From Streptomyces sp. NBC_00442 (GTDB lineage: Bacteria; Actinomycetota; Actinomycetes; Streptomycetales; Streptomycetaceae), in NCBI RefSeq assembly GCF_036014195.1, contig NZ_CP107918.1, positions 3,782,001 to 3,846,000 on the forward strand: a stretch of 64,000 nucleotides of DNA, written 5' to 3'. How positions within the stretch are numbered: the stretch's first letter is position 1; each line of letters starts with the position of its first letter. A program made the position numbers and the translations under genes. The notes beneath the pieces are model-generated. The model was not told the DNA's origin. It made no database searches and was given only the letters and a program-made list of their open reading frames with translations. This document shows, one piece after another, positions 8,252 to 17,295 of this stretch.

Positions 8252-9015
8252 CCGAACGGACAGCAGGGGCGGGTGCGGTGGCTGCAGGAACCGACCACGA
8301 GGAGCGGACCGGCGTCCCCGGGCCCGCTCCGGCCCGGCGCGGGCGAGGAGCCGTCGCCGCGGTCATCAGCGTTCTGGGTGAACTCCTCATCACAGCAGGC
8401 CTGGTGCTCGGTCTGTTCGTCGTCTACTCGCTGTGGTGGACCAACGTCGTCGCCGACCGCGAGGCCTCCGCGCAGGGCGACAGCGTGCGCCGCGACTGGG
8501 CGGCCGCCGCCGGGCCCGGCGCGCTCGACACCAAGGGTGGCATCGGCTTCCTGCACGTCCCGGCGATGAAGAACGGCGAAGTGCTCGTCAAGAAGGGCAC
8601 CGACACCGACGTCCTGAACGGCGGTGTCGCCGGCTACTACACGGACCCCGTCAAGGCGACGCTCCCCGGTACGGCCACGAGCGGCAACTTCACGCTCGCC
8701 GCCCACCGGGACGGCCACGGGGCCAAGTTCCACAACATCGACAAGCTGAGGACCGGCGATCCGGTCGTCTTCGAGACCAAGGACACCTGGTTCGTCTACA
8801 AGGTGTTCGCCGAGCTGCCCGAGACCTCGAAGTACAACGTCGACGTCCTCCAGCCCGTCCCGAAGGGCTCGGGCGTGAAGAAGCCCGGCCAGTACATCAC
8901 CCTGACGACCTGCACCCCGGTCTACACCTCGAAGTACCGCTACATCGTGTGGGGCGAGCTGGTGCGCACGGAGAAGGTCGACGCGAAGCGGACGCCGCCC
9001 GCCGAACTGCGGTAG
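8248..9015 (+). CDS. srtE: Class E sortase (third of three)
   Basis: A 255-residue class E sortase: short cytoplasmic head, membrane span at about 38-62 (ISVLGELLITAGLVLGLFVV), then the barrel with His153 (LAAHRDGHGAKF), Cys222 (TLTTCTPVY) and Arg231 (SKYRYIVWG). It overlaps the second sortase by 4 bp. Its lid and active-site strands resemble the second copy more than the first, so the pair looks like a local duplication. It is last in the rightward operon and is followed by a bidirectional hairpin before pknB. Confidence 0.93.
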   Translation: MTERTAGAGAVAAGTDHEERTGVPGPAPARRGRGAVAAVISVLGELLITAGLVLGLFVVYSLWWTNVVADREASAQGDSVRRDWAAAAGPGALDTKGGIGFLHVPAMKNGEVLVKKGTDTDVLNGGVAGYYTDPVKATLPGTATSGNFTLAAHRDGHGAKFHNIDKLRTGDPVVFETKDTWFVYKVFAELPETSKYNVDVLQPVPKGSGVKKPGQYITLTTCTPVYTSKYRYIVWGELVRTEKVDAKRTPPAELR

Positions 9016-9090
9016 GGCCGCGGCCCGTACCGCGTCGGGAGCGCGGTGCACACCGAAGAGGGCGGCCCGGCATCCCGTGGCCCGAACACC

Positions 9091-9129
9091 ACTGAGCCCC
9101 GGCACCCTCATCGGGCGCCGGGGCTCAGT
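9091..9129. terminator. Bidirectional terminator between sortase and pknB genes
   Basis: A perfect 13-bp inverted repeat (ACTGAGCCCCGGC and its complement) sits in the gap between the convergent sortase operon and pknB. Confidence 0.7.
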
Positions 9130-9147
9130 GCCGTGAGCCGTGACCGT

Positions 9148-11175
9148 CTAGTCGACGGGCCAGCCCGGCCATCCGGTGTCGTTCTGTCCGCCGCCGCCGC
9201 CGCCGCCGCCGCCTCCACCGCCGCCGCCGCCGATGGTGGTCAGCGTGACGGGCTGGCTCGGGTCGGCCATGGTGCCGCCGCCCGGCGTCACGGTGAGGAC
9301 ACGGGCCTTGTCGTCGTTCGAACTGCCCGGCGCGAACTGAACGTTGCTGAATCCGGCCTCGTTCAGCGTCTGGGTGGCCTTCTTGACGGTCATGCCGGCC
9401 AGATTCCCCGGGATCTGGGCCTGGCCGGGCGTCGGGGACGTCTGCGGGCCCTTGGAGACCCTCAGTACGATCTGGACGTCCTTGGCCTGCGGGGTGTTCC
9501 CGGTGGGGGTCATCGACACGACCTGGTTGAGCGGCTTGTCGTTGTCGACGTCCTGGCGGGAGACGTTGGTGAAGCCGAGGGCACTGAGCTGCTGGACGGC
9601 CGCGGTGTAGTCGTGGTTCGTCACGTCGGGCAGGTTCGTGGTCTGCTTCTTGGCGATCGTCAGCGTGACCGTCGAGTTCTTCTCGGCCTGCGAACCGCCC
9701 GTCGGGTCCTGCTTGTCGACCGTGCCGGGGGCCGAGCTGGACTCGACCTCCTTGGTCTTCACCTGGAAGCCCTTTTTCTGGAGCAGCTGGGTGGCGCTGT
9801 CCTTGTCCTTCTGCGTGACGTCCGGGACCTCGATCTTGGGCGCGCCCGTGGAGACGGTGACCGAGACGGTCTCGCCCTTCTTCATGTCGCCGCTCGCCGG
9901 GCTCTGGGTGCAGATGTTGCCCTGGGGCTGGTCCGCGCACGGCTCGTTCTTGTCCACGGACATCTTGACGCCGACGTTGGTCGCCAGCTTCTCCGCGTCG
10001 CCCTGGCTGCTGCCGACGAGCCGAGGCACGCTCACCGTGGTGCTGTCGGCGCCCCCGCTGAAGACGGCCTTGCCGATCAGGATCGCGCCGACCAGGACCA
10101 GGACGCCCGCCAGGATCAGCAGGATCGTCGAGGTGTTGGACTTCTTCTGGCGCCGCCGGCCGGGGCGGTCGTCGTAGCCGTAGCCGCCGTCGTCGGGGTT
10201 GACCGGCGGAAGCATCGAGGTCTGGCCGCCACCGGTGTCGGCCTGGCGCAGCGCCGTCGTGGCCTGGTCGTGGCCGTAGCCGTCGTACCCGTTGCCGTAG
10301 CCGACCGCGCCCATGGCCGCGGTCGCGGCGACCGGCTGCCCGTCGAGGTAGGCCTCGATGTCGGCGCGCATCTCGTCCGCCGACTGATAGCGGTAGTCGG
10401 GGTCCTTGACCAGAGCCTTCAGGACGATGGCGTCCATCTCGGGCGTGATCTCGGAGTCGAAGTTCGACGGAGGCTGCGGGTCCTCGCGTACGTGCTGGTA
10501 GGCCACCGCGACCGGAGAGTCCCCGACGAAGGGGGGCCGGACGGTGAGCAGCTCGTACAGCAGGCAGCCCGTCGAGTACAGGTCGCTTCGCGCGTCGACC
10601 TGCTCGCCCTTGGCCTGCTCGGGGGAGAGGTACTGGGCGGTGCCGATCACGGCGGCGGTCTGCGTCATCGTCATGCCGGAGTCGCCCATGGCGCGGGCGA
10701 TGCCGAAGTCCATGACCTTGACCTGGCCGGTGCGCGTCAGCATGACGTTCGCCGGCTTGATGTCACGGTGGACGATGCCGTTGCGGTGCGAGTACTCCAG
10801 GGCCTGGAGGATGCCGATGGTCATTTCCAGGGTGCGCTCGGGCAGCAGCTTGCGCCCGGAGTGCAGCAGCTCACGCAGGGTGGAACCGTCGACGTACTCC
10901 ATCACGATGTACGGGATGGAGACGTTGTCGACGTAGTCTTCGCCGGTGTCGTAGACAGCGACGATCGCCGGGTGGTTGAGCGAGGCGGCCGACTGGGCCT
11001 CACGGCGGAACCGGGCCTGGAAGGACGGGTCGCGGGCGAGGTCGGCCCGCAGCGTCTTCACGGCGACGGTGCGGCCGAGCCGGGTGTCGTGCGCGAGGTA
11101 GACCTCGGCCATGCCACCACGGCCGAGCACCTGGCCCAGCTCGTACCGGCCGCCGAGGCGACGCGGCTCTTCCAT
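9148..11175 (-). CDS. pknB: PASTA-domain Ser/Thr protein kinase PknB
   Basis: A 675-residue receptor-type kinase that senses muropeptides or lipid II and phosphorylates division and cell-wall proteins. The kinase domain (about 8-275) has the glycine loop GRGGMAEV, the catalytic HRDIKPANV, DFGIAR and an SPEQA segment. One membrane span (about 348-370, TILLILAGVLVLVGAIL) leads to four extracellular PASTA repeats and a run of about 15 glycines before the end GWPGWPVD. ATG at 11175 precedes MEEPRRLGGRYEL; upstream readings lack a ribosome site. It ends the fhaA-fhaB-pstP-rodA-pbpA-pknB cluster. Two parS sites lie just upstream. Confidence 0.96.
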   Translation of the reverse strand: MEEPRRLGGRYELGQVLGRGGMAEVYLAHDTRLGRTVAVKTLRADLARDPSFQARFRREAQSAASLNHPAIVAVYDTGEDYVDNVSIPYIVMEYVDGSTLRELLHSGRKLLPERTLEMTIGILQALEYSHRNGIVHRDIKPANVMLTRTGQVKVMDFGIARAMGDSGMTMTQTAAVIGTAQYLSPEQAKGEQVDARSDLYSTGCLLYELLTVRPPFVGDSPVAVAYQHVREDPQPPSNFDSEITPEMDAIVLKALVKDPDYRYQSADEMRADIEAYLDGQPVAATAAMGAVGYGNGYDGYGHDQATTALRQADTGGGQTSMLPPVNPDDGGYGYDDRPGRRRQKKSNTSTILLILAGVLVLVGAILIGKAVFSGGADSTTVSVPRLVGSSQGDAEKLATNVGVKMSVDKNEPCADQPQGNICTQSPASGDMKKGETVSVTVSTGAPKIEVPDVTQKDKDSATQLLQKKGFQVKTKEVESSSAPGTVDKQDPTGGSQAEKNSTVTLTIAKKQTTNLPDVTNHDYTAAVQQLSALGFTNVSRQDVDNDKPLNQVVSMTPTGNTPQAKDVQIVLRVSKGPQTSPTPGQAQIPGNLAGMTVKKATQTLNEAGFSNVQFAPGSSNDDKARVLTVTPGGGTMADPSQPVTLTTIGGGGGGGGGGGGGGGQNDTGWPGWPVD
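9190..9233. repeat. GCC/GGC trinucleotide run encoding polyglycine
   Basis: A microsatellite-like stretch of CCG/CCT codons (reverse strand GGC/GGT/GGA) gives the C-terminal polyglycine of PknB. Such runs vary in length between strains by slippage. Confidence 0.7.
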
Positions 11176-11319
11176 AGCTAATCCAGCCCTCTCCGTCTGT
11201 CCCGACCGTACCCATGGGTGGTCCGGCGGTGTGCTGTTCGCGCATACGCTACCGGGCACCGCAAGCCGATCAGCTCGCGGCCGTCACCTGATACCGGACC
11301 GGTACAGGGCACGTGTGAT

Positions 11320-11333
11320 GTTTCACGTGAAAC
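11320..11333. other. parS centromere site (tandem pair, left copy)
   Basis: Perfect 14-bp palindrome GTTTCACGTGAAAC, the ParB binding site that clusters around oriC in Streptomyces. It lies between pbpA and pknB, 21 bp (two helical turns) from an identical copy at 11341. Confidence 0.93.
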
Positions 11334-11340
11334 GGACGAT

Positions 11341-11354
11341 GTTTCACGTGAAAC
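11341..11354. other. parS centromere site (tandem pair, right copy)
   Basis: Second perfect GTTTCACGTGAAAC palindrome, 21 bp start-to-start from the first and 9 bp beyond the pbpA stop. Both copies face the same side of the helix. Confidence 0.93.
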
Positions 11355-11362
11355 GGCCCGGG

Positions 11363-12832
11363 TCACTTCTTGCCGTCGAGTACCGCCTTCATGACATCCC
11401 TGGCGATGGGGGCCGCGAGCTTGCCGCCCGCGATGTCGTCACGCGTCGTGTCGGAACCCTCGATCACGACGGCGACCGCCACCGGGGAGCCGTCCCCCGA
11501 CTTGGCGTAGGAGATGAACCAGGCGTACGGATTGTCCTTGTTGCCCACGCCGTGCTGGGCGGTACCGGTCTTGCCACCGACGGTCATGCCGTTGATCTGC
11601 CCGGCCTTGCCGGTGCCGTCGGTGACCACGAACTCCATCATCTTCTGGAGCTTCTGCGCGGTGGCTGCCGACATGGGCTGGCTCATCTGCTCGGGCTGCG
11701 TCTTGGAGAGCACGTCGACGTTCGGCGCCTGGAGCTGGTCGACCATGTAGGGCTTCATCAGCTTGCCGTCATTGGCGACGGCCGAGGCGACCATGGCCAT
11801 CTGGAGCGGCGTGGCGCGGTTCGAGGCCTGGCCGATGCCCGCCATGGCGTTCTGCGGACGGTTGTCCTTCGGGTAGACGCTGGCGTCCGTGCGGACCGGG
11901 TTGAAGATCTCCTTGTTGAAGCCGAACTTCTCGGCCTCGGCCTTCATCTTGTCGTTGCCCAGGTCCGCGCTGATCTTGCCGAAGACGGTGTTGCAGGACC
12001 ACTGCAGCGCCACCTTGAGGGTGGCGTTCTCGCAGGGGATGTTGCCCTCGTTGTTCAGTGGCTGGTGGTCGGTGTCCGGCAGGATGTACGGCACCGGCGA
12101 CTTCGTCGGATCGTCGATCCCGGAGTACAGGCCGTTCTCCAGCGCGGCCGCGGCGGTGACCACCTTGAAGGTCGAGCCCGGCGGGTAGGTCTGGCGCAGC
12201 GCGCGGTTCAGCATCGGGTCGTCCGGGTCGACCTTCTTCTGCAGGGCGTTGTAGGCCTTGGAGTCCTTGCTGGTGTTGCCCGCGAAGGTGGACGGGTCGT
12301 AGGACGGCGTGGAGGCCAGCGCCAGGATCGCACCGGTGCGCGGGTCGATGGCGGCGACGGCGCCCTTCTTGTCGCCCAGCCCGTCGAACGCGGCCTTCTG
12401 GGCCTTGCTGTTGAGGGTGGTGATGACATTGCCACCCTTCTTCTTGTCCCCGGTGAACATCGACATCGTCCGGTCGAAGAAGAGCCGGTTGTCGGTGCCG
12501 GAGAGGATGCCGTCCTCCAGGTTCTCCAGCTGGGTGGCACCGAACGCCTGCGAGGCGTACCCGGTGACCGGTGCCCACGTGGGTCCGTCCTTCCAGGACC
12601 GCTTGTACTTGAAGTCGTTGCCGGAGGTCTCCGTGGAGCCGGTGATCGTCTGACCGTCGGCCGTGATGATGTTGCCGCGCTCGTGGGCGAACCGCTCGAT
12701 CTCCACCCGCCGGTTGTGCTCGTTGGCGTTGAGCTCGTCGGCCCGGACGTACTGGAGCCAGTTGTCGCGGATCATCAGCGAGAGGATGAGCAGCCCGCAG
12801 AAGATCGCGATCCGGCGCAGGGGCTTGTTCAC
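11363..12832 (-). CDS. pbpA: Class B penicillin-binding protein (PbpA-type transpeptidase)
   Basis: A 489-residue D,D-transpeptidase that cross-links peptidoglycan outside the membrane. N-terminal anchor at about 7-22; a dimerisation/pedestal region follows; the penicillin-binding domain has Ser220-Thr-Phe-Lys (PPGSTFKVV), Ser279-Cys-Asn (LQWSCNTVF) and Lys421-Thr-Gly (GGKTGTAQ), all intact. It overlaps the FtsW/RodA gene by 4 bp (GTGA), as expected for the paired polymerase and transpeptidase of this cluster. In mycobacteria the orthologue is a PknB-linked elongation or division enzyme; in streptomycetes it probably acts in sporulation septation or spore wall synthesis. Confidence 0.95.
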   Translation of the reverse strand: MNKPLRRIAIFCGLLILSLMIRDNWLQYVRADELNANEHNRRVEIERFAHERGNIITADGQTITGSTETSGNDFKYKRSWKDGPTWAPVTGYASQAFGATQLENLEDGILSGTDNRLFFDRTMSMFTGDKKKGGNVITTLNSKAQKAAFDGLGDKKGAVAAIDPRTGAILALASTPSYDPSTFAGNTSKDSKAYNALQKKVDPDDPMLNRALRQTYPPGSTFKVVTAAAALENGLYSGIDDPTKSPVPYILPDTDHQPLNNEGNIPCENATLKVALQWSCNTVFGKISADLGNDKMKAEAEKFGFNKEIFNPVRTDASVYPKDNRPQNAMAGIGQASNRATPLQMAMVASAVANDGKLMKPYMVDQLQAPNVDVLSKTQPEQMSQPMSAATAQKLQKMMEFVVTDGTGKAGQINGMTVGGKTGTAQHGVGNKDNPYAWFISYAKSGDGSPVAVAVVIEGSDTTRDDIAGGKLAAPIARDVMKAVLDGKK

Positions 12833-14250
12833 GGGCGGACCACCTGGGTCATCTCGGCGTCGGGGGACGGGGCGGGAGCCGGAGCGGGACGGCGGGCGGT
12901 GTCGCTGATCCGGATCAGAATGCCGATCAGCGCCCAGTTGGCGATGACGGACGATCCGCCCTGCGCCAGGAACGGCATGGTCATACCGGTCAGCGGGATG
13001 AGGCCCATCACACCGCCGGCCACCACGAAGACCTGGAGCGCGAAGGCGCCGGACAGGCCGATCGCGAGCAGCTTGCCGAACGGGTCGCGTGCGGCGAGCG
13101 CGGTGCGCACGCCCCGCTCCACGATCAGGCCGTAGATCAGCAGCAGCGCCATCATTCCGGCCAGGCCCAGCTCCTCGCCGACGGTGGAGAGGATGAAGTC
13201 GGCGTTGGCGGCGAAGCCGATCAGGTCCGAGTTGCCCTGCCCGAGTCCGGTGCCGAGGGTTCCGCCGGAGCCGAACGACATGATGGCCTGGCCGATCTGC
13301 TCGCAGGCACCGGTCTTGTCGCTCGTGTAGCAGGCGAAGGGGTCGAGCCAGGCGTTCACACGCGACTGGACGTGCGGCTCGAAGGAGGCCACCGCCACCG
13401 CGCCGACCGCCGACATCAGCAGACCGAACACGATCCAGCTGGTGCGCTCGGTCGCCACGTACAGCATCACGACGAACAGGCCGAAGAACAGCAGCGAGGT
13501 GCCGAGGTCGGTCTCGAAGACCAGGATCAGGATCGACAGCGCCCAGATCACCAGGATCGGGCCGAGGTCACGGCCGCGCGGCAGGTACAGGCCCATGAAC
13601 CGGCGGCTGGCCAGGGCGAGCGCGTCGCGCTTCACCATCAGGTAGCCGGAGAAGAAGATCGCGATGATGATCTTGGCGAATTCGCCGGGCTGGATGGTGC
13701 CGAGACCGGGGATCGAGATCCAGATCTTGGCGCCGTTGACCGCCGGGAAGAACATCGGCAGCACCAGCAGGAACAGCGCCACGGCCATCGAGATGTACGT
13801 GTAGCGCTGCAGGATGCGGTGGTCCTTGAGGAGCAGCAGCACACCGACGAACAGGGCCACGCCGATCGCGGTGTACAGCAGCTGATGGGGTGCGTCGGGG
13901 GAGAACTTGCCCCAGGCGGACTTCGCGCGCTGGATCAGCCGCGGCGACTGGTCGAGCCGCCAGATCAGGACGAGGCCGAGCCCGTTGAGCAGCGTCGCGA
14001 GCGGCAGCAGCAGCGGATCGGCGTACCGGGCGAACTTGCGCACCACCAAGTGCGCCACACCCGCCATCAGGCCGAGGCCCAGACCGTATCCGAGCATGCC
14101 GGAGGGAAGCTTGCCGGTCATGGCAAGCCCCACGTTGGCGTACGCGAACACCGGGATGGCCACCGCGAAGATCAGCAGGGCCAGCTCGGTGTTGCGGCGG
14201 CTCGGTGCTTCGATCGCGCCAATGGTGGTCGTGTTGGTGACAACGCTCAT
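12829..14250 (-). CDS. rodA: FtsW/RodA/SpoVE family peptidoglycan glycosyltransferase (SEDS)
   Basis: A 473-residue polytopic SEDS protein, roughly ten or more membrane spans, polymerising lipid II into glycan strands together with the class B PBP downstream. Typical features are the GLIPLTGMTMPFLAQGGSS stretch near residue 410, the EDLG-like loop VGEELGLAG and the LLLPLATLLNGLGLVLIWRLD region near the N-terminus. A short Pro/Ala-rich cytoplasmic tail ends the protein. It begins 26 bp after pstP. Confidence 0.95.
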   Translation of the reverse strand: MSVVTNTTTIGAIEAPSRRNTELALLIFAVAIPVFAYANVGLAMTGKLPSGMLGYGLGLGLMAGVAHLVVRKFARYADPLLLPLATLLNGLGLVLIWRLDQSPRLIQRAKSAWGKFSPDAPHQLLYTAIGVALFVGVLLLLKDHRILQRYTYISMAVALFLLVLPMFFPAVNGAKIWISIPGLGTIQPGEFAKIIIAIFFSGYLMVKRDALALASRRFMGLYLPRGRDLGPILVIWALSILILVFETDLGTSLLFFGLFVVMLYVATERTSWIVFGLLMSAVGAVAVASFEPHVQSRVNAWLDPFACYTSDKTGACEQIGQAIMSFGSGGTLGTGLGQGNSDLIGFAANADFILSTVGEELGLAGMMALLLIYGLIVERGVRTALAARDPFGKLLAIGLSGAFALQVFVVAGGVMGLIPLTGMTMPFLAQGGSSVIANWALIGILIRISDTARRPAPAPAPSPDAEMTQVVRP

Positions 14251-14276
14251 GGTGTGGAAAGGCCCCCTACGGCTGC

Positions 14277-15758
14277 CTACTGCTTACCGCACTGCGAGAC
14301 CAGCTTCTGCTCGTCCTCCGAGAGGCTGGGGCCGGGTGTGGGAGATGCGGTGGTGGTCTTGTCGGACGGGGTGCCGGTGGCACCCTTGCCGGGCTTCGCG
14401 GAGTTGTTGCTCTCCGCCGCGCGGCGCTCCTCCTCCTTCTGGCAGGCGGATGCCTGCGTCGCGAACTCCTGGATCTTGGCCTGCGCCTTGTCGAGGCTGT
14501 TCGCCGCGATGGTGGAGTCGATCTGGTTCTGCTGGTACTGCGGGAGGTACTTGAGTTCGATCTTGGGGTAGTCGGTCTCCACCTTGGAGAGCTTCACCCA
14601 CGCCAGGTCCTGGCTGATGCCCCGGTACAGCGCCACATGCGGAGTGCCGTCGCTGTTGGTGCCGATGTAGTACTGCGTCTGCGTCCAGCGGTAGCCGCCG
14701 TACAGGCCGCCGCCGACGACCGCGAGGGCCAGCACGATGAACAGGGATCTGCGGATCCACCGGCCCTTGCGGCGCCGGTCCGGCTTGACGAAGTCCTCGT
14801 CCGTGTACGAGCCGAAGGCGCCCTCGGGGGGACTGCCGTAGCCGCTGTCGTCGCCGCTGCCGGGCGGGCCGAAGCCGCCCGTCGGGGCGGGCGCGGGCGC
14901 GGGCCTGCCGAGCCCGGAGGCGCGGCCCGCCGGGGTCTGCATGGCGCCGCCGTCGTTCAGCTGCAGCTGGTTCTCGGCGACCGCGCCGACGATCACCGGC
15001 GTGTCGTTGAGCTGGCCCGCCAGGGTGTCCCCGGCGTCGACGTCGAGGACGTCGGCGATGATCACCGTGATGTTGTCGGGGCCGCCGCCGCGCAGCGCGA
15101 GCTGGATCAGCTCCTGCACGGTCTCCTGCGGGCCCTGGTAGCTGGCGAGGGTCTCCTCCATCGTCTGGTGGGAGACCACGCCCGACAGGCCGTCGGAACA
15201 GATCAAGTACCGGTCGCCGGCCCGCACTTCACGGATCGACAGATCGGGCTCGACGTGGTCGCCGCTGCCCAGGGCGCGCATCAGGAGCGAGCGCTGCGGA
15301 TGGGTGGTGGCCTCTTCCTCGGTGATGCGGCCCTCGTCGACCAGACGCTGCACCCAGGTGTGGTCCTGGGTGATCTGGGTCAGGACACCGTCGCGCAGCA
15401 GATAGGCGCGCGAGTCGCCCACGTGCACGAGACCGAGGCGCTGGCCCGTCCACAGCAGAGCGGTGAGCGTGGTGCCCATCCCCTCCAGCTGGGGGTCCTC
15501 CTCGACCATCATGCGCAGCTGGTCGTTGGCCCGCTGCACGGCGGTGCCGAGCGACGTGAGGATGTCGGAGCCGGGTACGTCGTCGTCGAGCGTGACCAGG
15601 GTGGAGATCACCTCGGAGGAGGCGACCTCACCGGCGGCCTGACCACCCATGCCGTCCGCGATGGCCAGCAGACGAGGGCCGGCGTAACCGGAGTCCTCGT
15701 TCCCCTCGCGGATCATGCCCTTGTGCGATCCGGCGGCGAAACGCAGGGACAGACTCAT
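14277..15758 (-). CDS. pstP: PP2C-type Ser/Thr protein phosphatase PstP
   Basis: A 493-residue membrane phosphatase that opposes PknB-type kinases. The metal-dependent PP2C domain (1-235) shows EGNEDS (20-23 region), DGMGGQ (35-40), HVGDSRAYLLRDG, ICSDGLSG and GGPDNITVI, all expected metal and phosphate ligands. A Pro/Gly linker leads to one membrane span (about 318-338) and an extracellular domain with a Ser/Thr/Lys-rich tail. I start at ATG 15758 (MSLSLRFAAGSHKG), where the fold begins; an in-frame GTG at 15815 would add 19 residues and cannot be excluded. Confidence 0.93.
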   Translation of the reverse strand: MSLSLRFAAGSHKGMIREGNEDSGYAGPRLLAIADGMGGQAAGEVASSEVISTLVTLDDDVPGSDILTSLGTAVQRANDQLRMMVEEDPQLEGMGTTLTALLWTGQRLGLVHVGDSRAYLLRDGVLTQITQDHTWVQRLVDEGRITEEEATTHPQRSLLMRALGSGDHVEPDLSIREVRAGDRYLICSDGLSGVVSHQTMEETLASYQGPQETVQELIQLALRGGGPDNITVIIADVLDVDAGDTLAGQLNDTPVIVGAVAENQLQLNDGGAMQTPAGRASGLGRPAPAPAPTGGFGPPGSGDDSGYGSPPEGAFGSYTDEDFVKPDRRRKGRWIRRSLFIVLALAVVGGGLYGGYRWTQTQYYIGTNSDGTPHVALYRGISQDLAWVKLSKVETDYPKIELKYLPQYQQNQIDSTIAANSLDKAQAKIQEFATQASACQKEEERRAAESNNSAKPGKGATGTPSDKTTTASPTPGPSLSEDEQKLVSQCGKQ

Positions 15759-15887
15759 GCGCACCTCGCCCGTCGGCTCGGGGTACGGCCGGTCATGTCG
15801 AGCCACACTGCCCACCCTCCGGTCGGGAGCCCGCCCCGGTCCCTGGGGACCGTCGCGGCTCGCTCGCTCCGCTCGCTCATTGTCGTA

Positions 15888-16424
15888 CTACTTCCGCAGC
15901 TCGATGACGGTCTTGCCGATGCGGATCGGCGCGCCCAGCGGAATCGGGGTCGGGGTGGTGAGCCGGGTCCGGTCCAGATAGGTGCCGTTGGTGGACCCGA
16001 GATCCTCGACGATCCAATTGCCGTCCCGGTCCGGGTAGATCCTGGCATGGCGGCTCGACGCGTAGTCGTCGTCCAGGACGATCGTCGAATCGTGCGCCCG
16101 GCCCAGCGAGATGGTCTGGCCCTGGAGGGCGACCGTCGTGCCGGTCAGGGTGCCCTCCGACACGACCAGCTTGGAGGGGGCGCCGCGGCGCTGACGCCCG
16201 CCGCCACCCTGCTGCTGGCCGCGCTGCGGCGGCGGCGTCGCGGCAGCGGCGGACTGCCGGCCGGTCTGCTGCTGCCGGCCTGCTTCATTGCCCCTGCGCG
16301 AACCGCGCTGGGTGACACGCGTGCCGAACAGATCACTGCGAATGACCTGAACGGCCACGATGACGAACAGCCACAGTACGGCGAGGAAACCCAACCGCAT
16401 GACCGTGAGGGTCAGCTCTGACAT
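15888..16424 (-). CDS. fhaB: FHA domain protein FhaB
   Basis: A 178-residue protein with one N-terminal membrane span (8-27, VMRLGFLAVLWLFVIVAVQV), a Gln/Arg/Gly-rich linker and a C-terminal FHA domain (about 95-178) with the phosphothreonine-binding signature SLGRAHDSTI, SSRHA and GSTNGTYLD. It reads kinase output: the mycobacterial orthologue FipA/FhaB docks phosphorylated division proteins. It lies between fhaA (10 bp upstream) and pstP. Confidence 0.95.
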   Translation of the reverse strand: MSELTLTVMRLGFLAVLWLFVIVAVQVIRSDLFGTRVTQRGSRRGNEAGRQQQTGRQSAAAATPPPQRGQQQGGGGRQRRGAPSKLVVSEGTLTGTTVALQGQTISLGRAHDSTIVLDDDYASSRHARIYPDRDGNWIVEDLGSTNGTYLDRTRLTTPTPIPLGAPIRIGKTVIELRK

Positions 16425-16434
16425 TGCCCCCGCT

Positions 16435-17295
16435 TCACCCTTCGGCTTGCCGGTAAACGATGGTGGTGCTGCCCACGACGATCCGCGAGCCGTCGCGGAG
16501 CGTAGCGCGGGTGGTGTGCTGCCCGTCCACCACGATGCCGTTGGTGGACCCGAGATCCTGGATCGTCGGGGGCGTTCCGGTCCGGATCTCACAGTGCCGG
16601 CGCGAAACGCCGGGATCGTCGATCCTCACGTCCGCATCGGTGCTGCGGCCAAGGACCAGGGTCGGGCGGGAAATCTGATGGCGGGTGCCATTGATCTCGA
16701 TCCAGCGTCGCACCTGACCGTGTCCGCCCGGCATCGGCCCCGGGGCCGCCGGACGGCGGTCGGCGGGCGAACCGGCGGGACGGCCCGGAGGCGGCGCCGT
16801 GGGCATGGGCGGCGCCGAGCCGGCGGCCGGCGGGTAGCCGTAACCGCCACCCTGAGGGGCCGCGGGCGCGGGACGCTGCGGGCCGCCGGGGCCCGCGCCC
16901 TGGCCGCCCTGCTGGTCGGTGCTGGACGCGAGCGTGCGGCTGCGCACCCGGTACAGACCCGTGTCGAGGTCATCGGCCTTCTCAAGGTGCACCTTGATCG
17001 GGCCCATGAAGGTGTAGCGCTGCTGCTTCGCGTAGTCGCGCACCAGGCCGGCCAGCTCGTCGCCGAGCTGCCCCGAGTACGGGCTGAGCCGCTCGAAGTC
17101 GGGAGCGCTCAGCTCGACGATGAAGTCATTGGGGACGACCGTGCGGTCCCGGTTCCAGATCGACGCGTTGTTGTCGCACTCGCGCTGGAGCGCGCCGGCG
17201 ATCTCGACGGGCTGGACCTCGGACTTGAAGACCTTCGCGAAGGTGCCGTTGACCAGGCCTTCGAGCCGCTGCTCGAAACGCTTCAGGACTCCCAT
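16435..17295 (-). CDS. fhaA: FHA domain protein FhaA (DUF3662)
   Basis: A 286-residue soluble protein: DUF3662 domain (about 1-120, with VQPVEIAGALQRECDNNA), a Pro/Gly/Ala-rich linker, and a C-terminal FHA domain (about 197-286) with LGRSTDADVRI, SRRHCEI and GSTNGIVVDG. It binds phosphothreonine on partners of the PknB pathway, such as the lipid II flippase MurJ in mycobacteria. First gene of the leftward cluster; ATG at 17295 with a GGAGGTG site. Confidence 0.95.
   Translation of the reverse strand: MGVLKRFEQRLEGLVNGTFAKVFKSEVQPVEIAGALQRECDNNASIWNRDRTVVPNDFIVELSAPDFERLSPYSGQLGDELAGLVRDYAKQQRYTFMGPIKVHLEKADDLDTGLYRVRSRTLASSTDQQGGQGAGPGGPQRPAPAAPQGGGYGYPPAAGSAPPMPTAPPPGRPAGSPADRRPAAPGPMPGGHGQVRRWIEINGTRHQISRPTLVLGRSTDADVRIDDPGVSRRHCEIRTGTPPTIQDLGSTNGIVVDGQHTTRATLRDGSRIVVGSTTIVYRQAEG

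Noticed and set aside
9046..11181. Long rightward reading frame opposite pknB
   Set aside because: It is antisense to a clear kinase with all motifs and is rich in low-complexity Leu/Arg/Gly; an artefact of high GC.
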